Assembly (NCBI RefSeq): GCF_020524325.1
Contig: NZ_JAIVKY010000008.1
Location: 310,001-374,000, forward strand
Origin: Sutcliffiella horikoshii
GTDB taxonomy: Bacteria; Bacillota; Bacilli; Bacillales; Bacillaceae_I
Direction: 5' to 3'
DNA: 64,000 bases
Shown here: piece after piece, positions 47,201 through 56,370 of the stretch
Layout: the number at the start of each line of letters is the position of its first letter
Position numbering within the stretch: position 1 is the stretch's first letter
The notes under the pieces: model-generated
Told to the model about the DNA's origin: nothing
The model's database searches: none
What the model saw: only the letters and a program-made list of their open reading frames with translations
Made by a program: the position numbers and the translations under genes

Positions 47201-47429
47201 GGCTGGCTCGCTGTCCGGCGAGAAGGAGAGGGCAACGTGGTGCTGGTGGAAATTAGGAATCGCCCGAAAAGTTCTGATTTTCGACAGATGGAGTAAAACA
47301 CTACTTTTGGGGGCTAACCGAGGTGGCGGATTACCATCGTTGCTGTCTCATTTCCTCCGCCCCGGCGTTCAGCCCGCAACAGTTCCAGCAAAAATCAACC
47401 GCCGATCCATCCGCCATCAGATGGCTCCC
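47201..47429. other. Intergenic region yjbO-prpE, 229 bp
   Basis: More GC-rich than its surroundings, with several short inverted repeats. No convincing ORF with a ribosome binding site and no known RNA motif. Confidence 0.5.
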
Positions 47430-48170
47430 TCAATCCCACAACTCCCGAAATTTCTCCTTCACAAACGGCATTCCCGATTCTACAGAAACTGTCACCATTT
47501 CAGGATAACGCAATGCAGAAAGCTTCCCGCCAAAGACTGAACCTGTATCTATATTCGCGGTGTTATTAACAATTCTCACTTCTCGAACTGGCGTATGGCC
47601 ATAGACAATCCAAGCGTCGCCATCATATTCCTGAGCCCAGTCACGGCGGACAGGCATGCCGTTCTCGTGAGACTCGCCTGTAATATCGCCGTACAGGACA
47701 AATGTTTTTACTTTCTTACCCTGCTGGCCTATGTATTCTTTCTTAATGCCGGCATGCGCTATAACTAGCTTGCCTTCATCCAACACCTGATAGAGTGGCG
47801 AATCCTCGTACAGTTTAATAAACATCTGCCGGAAACGTTCCTGCCCAGCGCCAGAAAGCGCCTCAAATTCCGCAACGGTCGTCTCCAATCCATGCGTATG
47901 CTGAACTTTGTTACCTAAAAGAAAACGATACAACTTGTTGCAATGATTTCCCGGTACATAGTAGCCAAGTCCCGCTTCGACCAAAGCAAAAACAATTTTC
48001 ACTACACCGATGGAGTCAGGCCCACGGTCAGTAAGATCCCCAACAAAAGCAAGTTTTCTTCCCTCAGTATGTTTATATAGACCATTGACCTCCGAGTAGC
48101 CCAATTCTGTTAGAAGAGACTTAAACTCCTCTATGCACCCATGAATATCACCAATGACATCTATTTTCAT
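47430..48170 (-). CDS. prpE: PrpE, bis(5'-nucleosyl)-tetraphosphatase / PPP-family phosphatase
   Basis: 246 residues with calcineurin-like metallophosphatase motifs: GDIHGC at residue 7, [12 protein letters not shown] near residue 42, PGNHCNK near residue 76 and the late VYGHTPV. In B. subtilis PrpE hydrolyses Ap4A and affects spore germination. It faces yjbO convergently. Confidence 0.93.
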   Translation of the reverse strand: MKIDVIGDIHGCIEEFKSLLTELGYSEVNGLYKHTEGRKLAFVGDLTDRGPDSIGVVKIVFALVEAGLGYYVPGNHCNKLYRFLLGNKVQHTHGLETTVAEFEALSGAGQERFRQMFIKLYEDSPLYQVLDEGKLVIAHAGIKKEYIGQQGKKVKTFVLYGDITGESHENGMPVRRDWAQEYDGDAWIVYGHTPVREVRIVNNTANIDTGSVFGGKLSALRYPEMVTVSVESGMPFVKEKFRELWD

Positions 48171-48335
48171 ATATCTAAAACACTCCTTTTATATACATAT
48201 CTATCCCAGTTTCTCCATACAAATGAGTGAGAAAAAAGGAAAAAGTTCATACTATTGTTAATATCTTCATTCTACCATTATTGTAAATTTTACATTAAGA
48301 ATTTATCGGATTGCTGTATTAGCACAGTGAAAACG

Positions 48336-48344
48336 TGATATAAT
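48336..48344 (+). promoter_or_regulatory. Extended -10 promoter of yjbQ
   Basis: TGATATAAT: extended TG plus TATAAT at 48339-48344, with a poor -35. It excludes any start codon upstream of about 48351 and supports the ATG at 48389. Confidence 0.6.
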
Positions 48345-48388
48345 TTTTGCTTATTACCTACAAAAAAGAACTGATCGGGGAAGATAGC

Positions 48389-50452
48389 ATGTTTGAATTA
48401 CCAATAAAGGAACCGGTGTTAATATTTACAATAGCCATGATCATCTTTTTCATTTTTCCCTATTTCATGAAATTGTTGCGTATACCGGGTTTGATTGGGC
48501 CAATTTTGGCGGGTGTCATTATTGGACCTAACGGGTTGGCAATATTAGAGAGAAGCTCAACGATTGAACTTTTAGGAACAGTAGGTTTGCTTTTCATTAT
48601 GTTCATTGCTGGACTTGAAATGGATTTGGATGGTTTTAAAAAATACCGGAACCGCAGCATCGTATATGGGATGCTTTCATTCTGGATTCCGTTAGTGGTT
48701 GGGACAGTCATCAGCCTGCTGCTTGGATACACTGTGGCAGCAGCTATCTTAATTGGGTCCATACTCGGATCCCATACACTCTTAGGTTATCCGATTGCCA
48801 GCCGTCTAGGAATTGGGAAAAGTAAAGCTATCACCACCGCAGTTGGCGGCAGTATTTTAACGGATACATTTGCCTTATTGGTGCTGGCAGTCATCACAGG
48901 TGCAGCAGCGGGCGAACTAGATATTTATTTTGGTGTAAAATTGACTTTCTCCTTGATTGTTTTTGTTGCAATTATATTCTTGGGGACGCCTTACCTTTCA
49001 AGGTGGTTTTTCCGAAACATTGCGACTGAGGGAACAGGTGAGTTTATTTATGTCATGGTCATGCTTTTCACAGCAGGATCCTTGGCGCTTATTGCAGGTC
49101 TGCAGCCGATTATCGGTGCATTTTTAGTGGGGCTTGCCCTCAACCGTTTCATCTTTGACCAAGGACCACTGATGAACAGAATTCGATTTACAGCAAACAG
49201 CATTTTCATTCCGTTTTTCTTGTTATCGGTCGGAATGTTGATGGATTTAAGTGTACTTTTCGGCAATGCTAAAGCTTGGGTGTTAACGATTGCTATCGTG
49301 CTTGGGCTACTGTTTAGTAAGTATATTGCGGCGGCGCTAACGAGTAAATTTTACAAATATACTAAAGATGAAAAAATGGTCATATTCGGACTTACGACTC
49401 CTCAGGCAGCTGCAACGCTTGCAGCCACACTTGTCGGATTTAATGTCGGACTGTTGGACCAGGCGACCGTCAATGGTGTCATCATCATGATTTTGATTAC
49501 ATGTATTGTTGGTCCATATTTGGTTGAAAAATATGGACGCAAACTCGCACTCGAAGAAGAAATGATGCCTGTTCAAAAAGGGGACGTACTAGAGCGAATC
49601 TTGATTCCGATTGCCAACCCAAATACGATGGAGTCCTTGATGGATCTTGCTTTTGTCATCCGACAATCTAATTCTGTCGAGCATCCGTTATATGCGCTAA
49701 GTGTAGTGCAGCGGGACATGTGGGGTGCAGATGGAGATGTTGCAAAAGCGGAGAAAATGCTTGGTCAAGCGGTTTCTTATTCCAGTGGAGCGGATGTGCC
49801 TATCCGCGTGACGACAAGGGTAGATCGAAACATTGCAATCGGTATTAACCGCGCCATCGCCGAAGAACGGATTACCACCCTTGTTGCAGGCTGGAACGGA
49901 GAACGTACGGCCCCTCAGAAAATTTTTGGTGGTGTCATTGACCAGGTCCTGGATCAGACAAATGTTTCAGTGTTGATTTCTAAGCTTGGCCACCCGTTGA
50001 ATACGACGAAGCGGATTGTGTTGATTCTTCCAAAAGGGATTGACCATAAACCGGGGTATTGGGATGCATTAGCCACAATAAAATTAATTGCCAGCAATCT
50101 TGGTGCAACCATTCAATGTTATGTGATTAAGGGATTCCCAGATGTTTATAAAGCGCATATGCGCGAAATCAAACCAAATCCGCCTACGATTGTGGAATGG
50201 GTGGAAGGTTGGACGGCGCTCTATGAAAACAAATTGCCGACCCTGCAGCCAGATGACCTAGTAGTTGTTTTGAGCGCTAGAAGAGGGACGACCGGCTGGC
50301 ATCCGCAATTGGAAAAGATCCCTGGTAAACTTGCAAAAATTAACCCTGAAAGCTTTATCATTTTCTATCCACGTGAGGAAAAAGAAGATACGCGTGGAAC
50401 GCGCGGAACGGAAATACCTAAAGAAGTACTGCTTGGCAGGGATTATGATTGA
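48389..50452 (+). CDS. yjbQ: CPA2 monovalent cation/proton antiporter with C-terminal Usp-like region
   Basis: 687 residues. Twelve or so membrane segments (about 1-385) include IPGLIGPILAGVIIGPNGL and the paired-helix region of the Kef/NapA type. A cytoplasmic C-terminus (about 405-687) contains two universal-stress-protein-like units (ILIPIANPNTMESLMDLAF and a second with IVLILPKGIDHK). There is no TrkA-N NAD-binding motif, unlike Kef. The Usp region may sense nucleotide. The start is fixed by the upstream promoter and by GGGGAA. Confidence 0.85.
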   Translation: MFELPIKEPVLIFTIAMIIFFIFPYFMKLLRIPGLIGPILAGVIIGPNGLAILERSSTIELLGTVGLLFIMFIAGLEMDLDGFKKYRNRSIVYGMLSFWIPLVVGTVISLLLGYTVAAAILIGSILGSHTLLGYPIASRLGIGKSKAITTAVGGSILTDTFALLVLAVITGAAAGELDIYFGVKLTFSLIVFVAIIFLGTPYLSRWFFRNIATEGTGEFIYVMVMLFTAGSLALIAGLQPIIGAFLVGLALNRFIFDQGPLMNRIRFTANSIFIPFFLLSVGMLMDLSVLFGNAKAWVLTIAIVLGLLFSKYIAAALTSKFYKYTKDEKMVIFGLTTPQAAATLAATLVGFNVGLLDQATVNGVIIMILITCIVGPYLVEKYGRKLALEEEMMPVQKGDVLERILIPIANPNTMESLMDLAFVIRQSNSVEHPLYALSVVQRDMWGADGDVAKAEKMLGQAVSYSSGADVPIRVTTRVDRNIAIGINRAIAEERITTLVAGWNGERTAPQKIFGGVIDQVLDQTNVSVLISKLGHPLNTTKRIVLILPKGIDHKPGYWDALATIKLIASNLGATIQCYVIKGFPDVYKAHMREIKPNPPTIVEWVEGWTALYENKLPTLQPDDLVVVLSARRGTTGWHPQLEKIPGKLAKINPESFIIFYPREEKEDTRGTRGTEIPKEVLLGRDYD

Positions 50453-50469
50453 TTTGTTTTATTTCTATA

Positions 50470-50510
50470 GAAAGCAGTACAGGGGGAAGATACCTGTGCT
50501 GCTTTTTCTT
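50470..50510 (+). terminator. Intrinsic terminator of yjbQ
   Basis: AAAGCAGTACAG pairs with CTGTGCTGCTTT, then T-rich. Confidence 0.85.
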
Positions 50511-50524
50511 TTAAAAAGAATAAG

Positions 50525-50553
50525 TTCGCATTTCATTAACTATATGCTATAAT
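50525..50553 (+). promoter_or_regulatory. Sigma-A promoter of fabI
   Basis: TATAAT (50548-50553) with a weak TTCGCA -35 (50525-50530) and a 17-bp spacer. Confidence 0.65.
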
Positions 50554-50570
50554 TATGACTAGGTACTAAT
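50552..50570. promoter_or_regulatory. FapR-type operator of fabI
   Basis: ATTATGACTAGGTACTAAT. Its reverse complement differs from the fabHA operator at one central base out of 19. It starts in the -10 box and covers the start site. Confidence 0.88.
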
Positions 50571-50600
50571 AACTTATATAAATAGGAGGATATATATCCA

Positions 50601-51371
50601 ATGAACTTATCCTTAGATGGTCGTACATATGTAGTAATGGGAGTAGCAAATAAAAGAAGTATCGCATGGGGTATCGCACGTTCTCTGCATGACGCAGGTG
50701 CGCGCCTTGTGTTCACATACGCTGGTGAGCGCTTAGAAAAGAGCGTAAGAGAACTTGCAGATTCTCTAGAGAGAAACGACTCGATCGTTCTTCCATGTGA
50801 CGTAACAAAAGACGAAGAAGTGCACACGTGCTTCCAACAGATTAAAGAAGATGTTGGCACTATTCATGGTGTAGCGCACTGTATCGCTTTCGCCAACAAA
50901 GAAGAGCTGCAAGGCGATTACATGAATACAACTAGAGACGGATTCTTACTTGCGCACAATATCAGCTCGTACTCTTTAACTGCTGTGGCTAAAGAAGCGA
51001 AAGAAATCATGACAGATGGCGGAAGCATCGTAACATTAACATACCTTGGCGGCGAAAAAGTGGTTCCTAATTACAACGTCATGGGTGTGGCAAAAGCGAG
51101 TCTTGATGCAAGCGTGAAGTACCTTGCCAATGACCTTGGTAAAGTGGGAATCCGCGTGAACTCCATTTCCGCGGGTCCAATCCGTACGCTTTCTGCCAAA
51201 GGTGTAAGTGATTTTAACTCCATTCTAAAAGAAATCGAAGAAACTGCTCCACTACGCAGAGTGACAACTCAAGAAGAAGTCGGGGACACAGCGTTGTTCT
51301 TATTCAGTAACTTGTCCCGCGGGATTACAGGGGAAAATATTCACGTGGATTCCGGGTATCACATCTTATAA
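50601..51371 (+). CDS. fabI: Enoyl-ACP reductase FabI
   Basis: 256 residues. Cofactor motif GVANKRSIAWGIA, catalytic YxxxxxxK (Tyr and Lys in YNVMGVAKA) and ISAGPIRTLSAKG substrate loop. It reduces trans-2-enoyl-ACP in each elongation cycle, completing the fabHA-fabF pathway in the window. It is the target of triclosan-type inhibitors. TAGGAGGA precedes the ATG. Confidence 0.97.
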   Translation: MNLSLDGRTYVVMGVANKRSIAWGIARSLHDAGARLVFTYAGERLEKSVRELADSLERNDSIVLPCDVTKDEEVHTCFQQIKEDVGTIHGVAHCIAFANKEELQGDYMNTTRDGFLLAHNISSYSLTAVAKEAKEIMTDGGSIVTLTYLGGEKVVPNYNVMGVAKASLDASVKYLANDLGKVGIRVNSISAGPIRTLSAKGVSDFNSILKEIEETAPLRRVTTQEEVGDTALFLFSNLSRGITGENIHVDSGYHIL

Positions 51372-51385
51372 TAAATACTAACTTA

Positions 51386-51424
51386 AACCATTCTGGACTA
51401 TTTAAGCCTGGGATGGTTTTTTCT
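51386..51424 (+). terminator. Probable terminator of fabI
   Basis: AAACCAT pairs with ATGGTTT around an imperfect inner stem, then T-run. Confidence 0.7.
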
Positions 51425-51469
51425 AATCTCTATTTTAAAATTGGCTCTCGCCCCTCCTCATGCACCTAT

Positions 51470-51497
51470 ACCACCTTTACTACTCTAGCATATTTTA
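51470..51497 (+). promoter_or_regulatory. Sigma-K-like promoter upstream of the amidase gene
   Basis: AC (51470-51471), 17 bp, then CATATTTTA (51489-51497), fitting AC-N17-CATANNNTA. It lies 24 bp before the ATG. The motif is short, so it could be chance, but the encoded protein type agrees with late mother-cell expression. Confidence 0.5.
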
Positions 51498-51520
51498 TAG
51501 TATAAGGAGGGGATCATCAG

Positions 51521-52936
51521 ATGAAATTGATTGTATTAGACCCTGGTCATGGTGGACAGGACCCGGGGGCTGTGTTTCAAAGGCTTCAGGAAAAAGTAGA
51601 GAATTTAGATATTGCAAAACGTGTGAGAACCTATTTGGAAAAAGAATATGAAGTGAAGGTAATGATGACAAGAGAGGGAGACACTACGGTTAGTCTTGAG
51701 GCTAGGTCAAATCTCGCAAATTCTGTTGGGGCGGACTATTTCTGTTCTATTCACCATAATGCTGGTGGGGGAACAGGCTTTGAAAGCTTTCGTTTTAATG
51801 GCAGTAATGACTTTTCTAGTCAAGCAATGACTCTTCAAGAAATCGTTCATAGGGAAGTCATTAATGTAGTCACAGGTAAATACAATAGAAGAGATAGAGG
51901 AATCAAAGCGGCGAACTTTCATATATTAAGAGAAACGTCGATGCCATCTGTTCTGTTGGAAATCCTGTTTCTTGATGACACCGAAGATCGAATGCTTATC
52001 CAGAATGAATCTTTTAAAGAGGATGTTTCGACTGCGATTGGGGAAGGTCTTGCCAAAGCTTTGGCCCTGCCAAGGAAGGTGACTACGAATTTGTATAAAG
52101 TAATTGCGGGTTCATTTTTGGGAAGGAAAAATGCGGACACCAGGCTAAAATTCCTTCAGGAAAAGGGCATTACAGCATTCATTGCAACTACGACCTTAAA
52201 CGGTGCACCTTATTACCGTGTTCAAGTAGGTGCATTTAATGACAGGGAAAACGCCGAAGAGATAGTGGGCCAAATGAAGATCTTAGGAATTGAAGCATTC
52301 ATACTAGTAGAAACTACTATGACTCCACAACCCACACCTCCAACACCACCTACACCGCCTGCTCCACCAAACACTCCAATGCCGAAGGGTCTATCCATTG
52401 AAGGCACTTCCGTTTTAAAAGCTGAAGAACTTGATGCCTTCGTCAAAACGATTAACCCGAATGCACCTTTGCTTGGTGAATATTATATAGAGCTTGGAGA
52501 AGCTTATAATGTCAGAGGGGATGTCGCATTTGCACAGGCCATCCACGAAACAAACTATTTTCGTTTTACAGGAACGGTAAAGCCAGGTCAAAATAACTAT
52601 GCAGGCATCGGTGCGACAGGTGGAGAGGTGAGAGGTGCCACTTTTGCAACACCGGAAGAAGGTGTTCTTGCTCATATTCAGCACCTTTACGCATATGCCA
52701 ATCGTAAACCGCTTCCGACAACTTACTCAAAAGTAGATCCCCGATTTGACCTTGTTACAAGAGGGATTGCCCCTGGATGGATCAATTTAAATGGACGCTG
52801 GGCAGTACCGGGAACACAATACGGACAGCTAATTTTGAAAATATATGAAAAAATGCTTGAAGAAACGATTACGGTAAAACAGGTTGAGCTGGAGAAGATG
52901 AGGGATGTGCTGGTAGAGGTTAGAAACAAGCACTAA
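51521..52936 (+). CDS. Leaderless bifunctional autolysin: amidase_3, SPOR repeats, glucosaminidase-like domain
   Basis: 471 residues in three parts. Residues 1-~180: zinc N-acetylmuramoyl-L-alanine amidase type 3 (LDPGHGG, SIHHNAGG, SVLLEILFLDD). Residues ~190-265: two SPOR-like repeats (LYKVIAGSFLGRKNADTRL and YYRVQVGAFNDRENAEEIV). Then a Pro/Thr linker and, from ~residue 288, a LytD-type glucosaminidase (AIHETNYFRF with the likely catalytic Glu, NYAGIGATGG). No signal peptide. CwlC, a sigma-K mother-cell-lysis enzyme, has the same first two modules and also lacks a signal. I infer a similar role. Confidence 0.88.
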   Translation: MKLIVLDPGHGGQDPGAVFQRLQEKVENLDIAKRVRTYLEKEYEVKVMMTREGDTTVSLEARSNLANSVGADYFCSIHHNAGGGTGFESFRFNGSNDFSSQAMTLQEIVHREVINVVTGKYNRRDRGIKAANFHILRETSMPSVLLEILFLDDTEDRMLIQNESFKEDVSTAIGEGLAKALALPRKVTTNLYKVIAGSFLGRKNADTRLKFLQEKGITAFIATTTLNGAPYYRVQVGAFNDRENAEEIVGQMKILGIEAFILVETTMTPQPTPPTPPTPPAPPNTPMPKGLSIEGTSVLKAEELDAFVKTINPNAPLLGEYYIELGEAYNVRGDVAFAQAIHETNYFRFTGTVKPGQNNYAGIGATGGEVRGATFATPEEGVLAHIQHLYAYANRKPLPTTYSKVDPRFDLVTRGIAPGWINLNGRWAVPGTQYGQLILKIYEKMLEETITVKQVELEKMRDVLVEVRNKH

Positions 52937-52979
52937 ATCACTCTACTAGTTAAGACGTTCTCTCATAAAAAATTCTTAA

Positions 52980-53028
52980 GCAACATTTTGACCGCTGCCA
53001 TTTAATATGACAGCGGTCAAAATGTTGC
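52980..53028. repeat. Long near-perfect hairpin after the autolysin gene
   Basis: 22-bp arms (52980-53001 and 53007-53028) beginning GCAACATTTTGACCGC, one mismatch, 5-bp loop. No clear T-run follows, so it is either an unusual terminator or a palindromic element. Confidence 0.85.
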
Positions 53029-53307
53029 GCCTTAATTTATCTTTCCTTATTTCTTCGTCTTTTCCCCATTTAGAAAAAGAAACAAGCATACTGCATATAT
53101 ATTAAAAACGATAAGGTTGAGGAGTTAAAAAGAATAAAATAACGTGCGGAGAGCATGGCTGAGTCGTAATTATGTCTTCCTTTCCCATAGCTTCATGGCA
53201 CTAAAACAATATTACCCTCAATACAAGTAGTTTAAAGTCTATCATATATTGGAACGGGCACTGCATCTTGTTTTCGAAAAATGAAAAAAAGAAGGTGATT
53301 CTTCAAA

Positions 53308-54576
53308 ATGAATTACACGATTATAGAACATGAAGAATTTAAAGAATATAAGTCTTTGAAAAATGAACACGAATTGAAAATAGAAGTCAGTATTATTATT
53401 CCATCTTATAACAAATTCCCACAAAATTTATTAACCTTATATTCATTAGAAATTCAAGATTTTGATTTTAATAGGATGGAAGTATTGTTTATAGATGATT
53501 GCTCTACCGACGAGACCCAGTCGACATTAAATAGTTTTAATCCGGATTTTCCATTTCGTTATTTAAGATGTAAAAAAAATGTAGGTAGAGCAAAAGCAAG
53601 AAATCTTGGTATAAATGAATCAAAAGGAGATCTACTCATTTTTTTGGATGCAGAAATGCTTGTACGGCCCGATTTTGTGAAACAACATTATCTGCAACAT
53701 TTCAATAGTTGTACCCTTCAAGTAATAACGGGTGCTTTATTCTTTGAAGGAATATATTCTTGTCTCTATCCATCCTTTACAGTTGACCAAAAGATGCAAA
53801 TATCAAAGAAAATCATTAAAAAAAATGAGCTCGATAGAAGAACCAAAAGTATACTATATCATTTCATTAGTGATCAAGATATTACGGATTATATTGTACT
53901 TCTTAGCAAAAAAGATATCATGAGACAAAAATACAAAGGTTTAACATTTACAATGCACTCTTTTGGTACGGATCTCATAGAAAATTTTGGAGATGATTTA
54001 AAAAGTTTTATGTTTCCATGGATGTTATTTCTGACAGGTAATCTTTCTTTAAAGAAGGAATTACTTTTGAATGTAGGTTTATTTGATGAGAGTTTTAAAT
54101 TTTGGGGATATGAGGACTGGGAACTTGGATATAGGTTAAGTAAATATGGGGCAAAATTTAAAAGTAGTAAACTGTTAATGGGTTATCACCAAGAGCACCC
54201 AGTTACTCTGAATAAAGCATTTGAGGCAGCTATTAATCTTAAGTTATTTTTAAAAAAATACAATTATGAAATTGATTTATTAATATTAATTCTCCAATTA
54301 ACGGGTTTTGCAACATTCGTAGAGATTAGCAAGTGTTTAAAAGATTTTAAAAGACTGCCTGTAAATAAATATAATAATATAAAACATCTGTTTCGAGAGG
54401 TGTTATTAGAGTTAGTTCGACAATTCGAAATGGAACCAACACAAGATACAAAGAGCTTTAAAGATAAGTTAGGATTTAGTTTTAAGGAAGTGGAAATTGT
54501 TGAATTGGTAGAACTTAAAGAAACGGAACAATATGATACATTAATAAATTTAATTGAGGGAATTATTCAGGACTAA
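53308..54576 (+). CDS. Glycosyltransferase family 2 protein
   Basis: 422 residues. GT-A N-terminal domain: VSIIIPSYNKFPQNLLTLYSL, FIDDCSTDET, GRAKARNLGINESKGDLLIFLDAEM (the metal-binding DxD position reads DAE), then FKFWGYEDWELGYRL with the acceptor-side ED. The C-terminal ~150 residues are unassigned. Paralogous to 61868-63115. GAAGGTGAT precedes the ATG. First gene of the AT-rich glycan locus, convergent with the cytidylyltransferase. Confidence 0.88.
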   Translation: MNYTIIEHEEFKEYKSLKNEHELKIEVSIIIPSYNKFPQNLLTLYSLEIQDFDFNRMEVLFIDDCSTDETQSTLNSFNPDFPFRYLRCKKNVGRAKARNLGINESKGDLLIFLDAEMLVRPDFVKQHYLQHFNSCTLQVITGALFFEGIYSCLYPSFTVDQKMQISKKIIKKNELDRRTKSILYHFISDQDITDYIVLLSKKDIMRQKYKGLTFTMHSFGTDLIENFGDDLKSFMFPWMLFLTGNLSLKKELLLNVGLFDESFKFWGYEDWELGYRLSKYGAKFKSSKLLMGYHQEHPVTLNKAFEAAINLKLFLKKYNYEIDLLILILQLTGFATFVEISKCLKDFKRLPVNKYNNIKHLFREVLLELVRQFEMEPTQDTKSFKDKLGFSFKEVEIVELVELKETEQYDTLINLIEGIIQD

Positions 54577-54600
54577 TTACCGGACTGGGTAATTAGTCCT
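54569..54600. terminator. Perfect hairpin between convergent genes
   Basis: AGGACTAATTACC pairs with GGTAATTAGTCCT (13 bp, 6-nt loop). There is no T-run, and the left arm overlaps the stop codon. Confidence 0.7.
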
Positions 54601-54617
54601 GGGATATTAATGGGGTA

Positions 54618-55388
54618 TTACCATAATTTCCAATCCGCTTTTCCGGTATCCCACATTTTATTCAGTGTTTTCTTATCTTTTAGGGTGTCCATTGGATGCC
54701 AAAACCCAGCATGTTTAAATGCCATCAGTTCTGCCTCTTTAGTTAATTGTTCTAATGGTTCCTTTTCCAGGACGGTATTGTCGTCTTTTAGGTAATTAAA
54801 AATCTTTGAGCTAAATACAAAATAACCTCCGTTTATCCACCCAGTAGCTCCTTTAGGCTTTTCTATAAAACTTTTAATAGAACTGGTGGAATCAAGCAAC
54901 AGAGTACCGAATCTGCCTTCTGGTTGGACTGCTGTTAATGTGCCGATCTTTTTATGCTTCTTATGAAAATCAACTAGTTCATTTATATTCACGTTACTTA
55001 ATCCGTCTCCATAAGTTAACATAAATGTTTCTTCGTTGATGTAAGGTTGTATTCTTTTCAATCTTCCCCCAGTTAGCGTATCTTGCCCTGTGTGTATTAA
55101 TTTTACTTTCCATTTTTCCTCTGGCTGACTTAAGATTGTCACCTCATTACAGTTAAGATCAACTTGTAAATTAGATTCCCTTATAAAGTAATTGACGAAA
55201 TAATCTGAAATCATATTCCCTTTATAACCTAAACAGATAATAAATTCGTTATATCCATAATAAGAGTAAAGTTTCATTATATGCCATAATATTGGTCTCC
55301 CGCCTATTTCAACCAAAGGCTTAGGTTTATTTTCTGTTTCTTCGCTAAGTCTTGTTCCATAACCTCCAGCAAATATCACTACTTTCAA
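54618..55388 (-). CDS. rfbF: Glucose-1-phosphate cytidylyltransferase (RfbF type)
   Basis: 256 residues from a TTG start (LKVVIFAGGYGTR). A further TTG seven codons upstream overlaps the GGTGATGG ribosome binding site. Nucleotidyltransferase signature GGYGTRLSEETENKPKPLVEIGG, TYGDGLSNVNI, GRFGTLLLD, FIEKPKGATGWINGGYFVF and HPMDTLKDK are RfbF motifs. It makes CDP-glucose, the entry to CDP-deoxyhexoses. No typical CDP-glucose 4,6-dehydratase is in the window. Confidence 0.92.
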   Translation of the reverse strand: MKVVIFAGGYGTRLSEETENKPKPLVEIGGRPILWHIMKLYSYYGYNEFIICLGYKGNMISDYFVNYFIRESNLQVDLNCNEVTILSQPEEKWKVKLIHTGQDTLTGGRLKRIQPYINEETFMLTYGDGLSNVNINELVDFHKKHKKIGTLTAVQPEGRFGTLLLDSTSSIKSFIEKPKGATGWINGGYFVFSSKIFNYLKDDNTVLEKEPLEQLTKEAELMAFKHAGFWHPMDTLKDKKTLNKMWDTGKADWKLW

Positions 55389-55483
55389 TGTAATACCATC
55401 ACCTTTCAAAGATTTAAACTATATTCTACAAACATAATATTTGTAAAAATTTTATATCTTACCTTGCTTTGGGAACATATCTA

Positions 55484-56353
55484 TTAATCATAACTCCACG
55501 GTATTTTCTCATACACATATTGGCCATTTTCAACCAAATCATTTATATACTCATTAAAAATCCTTGAAAGAATTATTTTATTATTCCCAAGTGAATTAAT
55601 TGTAGAGGCTAGCCGTTTAGTGTGAGAAAAATGGAAACATCTTAATGGTAGTTTATTTACAATTAGCTGTCCTCCACTTTTTTCAATTTTCCTTTCATAT
55701 AAATTCCAAAAAGCAACGTTATAACCAGGATGTTTTAGTATATATATATCGAAGAAACACGGTGCAGCGTCTACCCACTTCTGATCTACAAATAATCCTC
55801 TTTCTAAATCTTCAAAACAATATTTATCAAGTCTTTTTGTAATCCAGTTTATATATCTCTTGCTTTCATCTGAACGGGTAAAAGCAAAAAAACCGAGATT
55901 ATACGTTCCATAAGTTAAGTGATGTATTTCAAATTGGTCAATCAAATCTAAAGGGCATGGGGTTAATAGATGAGGTGTCAATATCATATGATGTGTATCT
56001 AATAGCTCATTAACTTCATCTAATGCACTAAATATTTTCATATCGGGATCTAAATATATAAATTTGGAGTGGTTGGGAAATGAATTAATCAAATAGTTGA
56101 AAAAGTGGCCTCTTACTGAGATTGCACCCTCATAGCGGTTATACTTTTTAATATTGTTATCGACATCAGGATTTCCTAATTGGTTAGCCAAAATTATTTG
56201 ATCAAAAGATTCGCATTGGTAGGCTAACTCATGTACATATGTTTCTACTAAGCAAATGATAAATATCGATTCGGGATGAAATTGTTTAACAGATTTAGCT
56301 AAATTTATCGCTAAATGTAAATGGTCTGTGCATGAAACAGTACCAAATATCAC
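55484..56353 (-). CDS. Glycosyltransferase-like protein, tandem paralogue A
   Basis: 289 residues from GTG after AAAGGAGTG. Begins MIFGTVSCTDHLHLAINLAK, with a FIYLDPDM metal-type motif near residue 98 and QKWVDAAPCFF and ILKHPGYNVAFWNLYERKI late. These blocks recur in the next gene upstream in transcription (56371-57678), which is a clear paralogue. GT-A fold likely, donor and acceptor unknown. It lacks the ~140-residue C-terminal extension of its paralogue. Confidence 0.8.
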   Translation of the reverse strand: MIFGTVSCTDHLHLAINLAKSVKQFHPESIFIICLVETYVHELAYQCESFDQIILANQLGNPDVDNNIKKYNRYEGAISVRGHFFNYLINSFPNHSKFIYLDPDMKIFSALDEVNELLDTHHMILTPHLLTPCPLDLIDQFEIHHLTYGTYNLGFFAFTRSDESKRYINWITKRLDKYCFEDLERGLFVDQKWVDAAPCFFDIYILKHPGYNVAFWNLYERKIEKSGGQLIVNKLPLRCFHFSHTKRLASTINSLGNNKIILSRIFNEYINDLVENGQYVYEKIPWSYD

Positions 56354-56370
56354 TATTAATCACTCCTTTA

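Noticed and set aside
47124-47540. 138-codon plus-strand ORF over the yjbO-prpE junction
   Set aside because: It overlaps the end of yjbO, the terminator and the end of prpE. No ribosome binding site or family.
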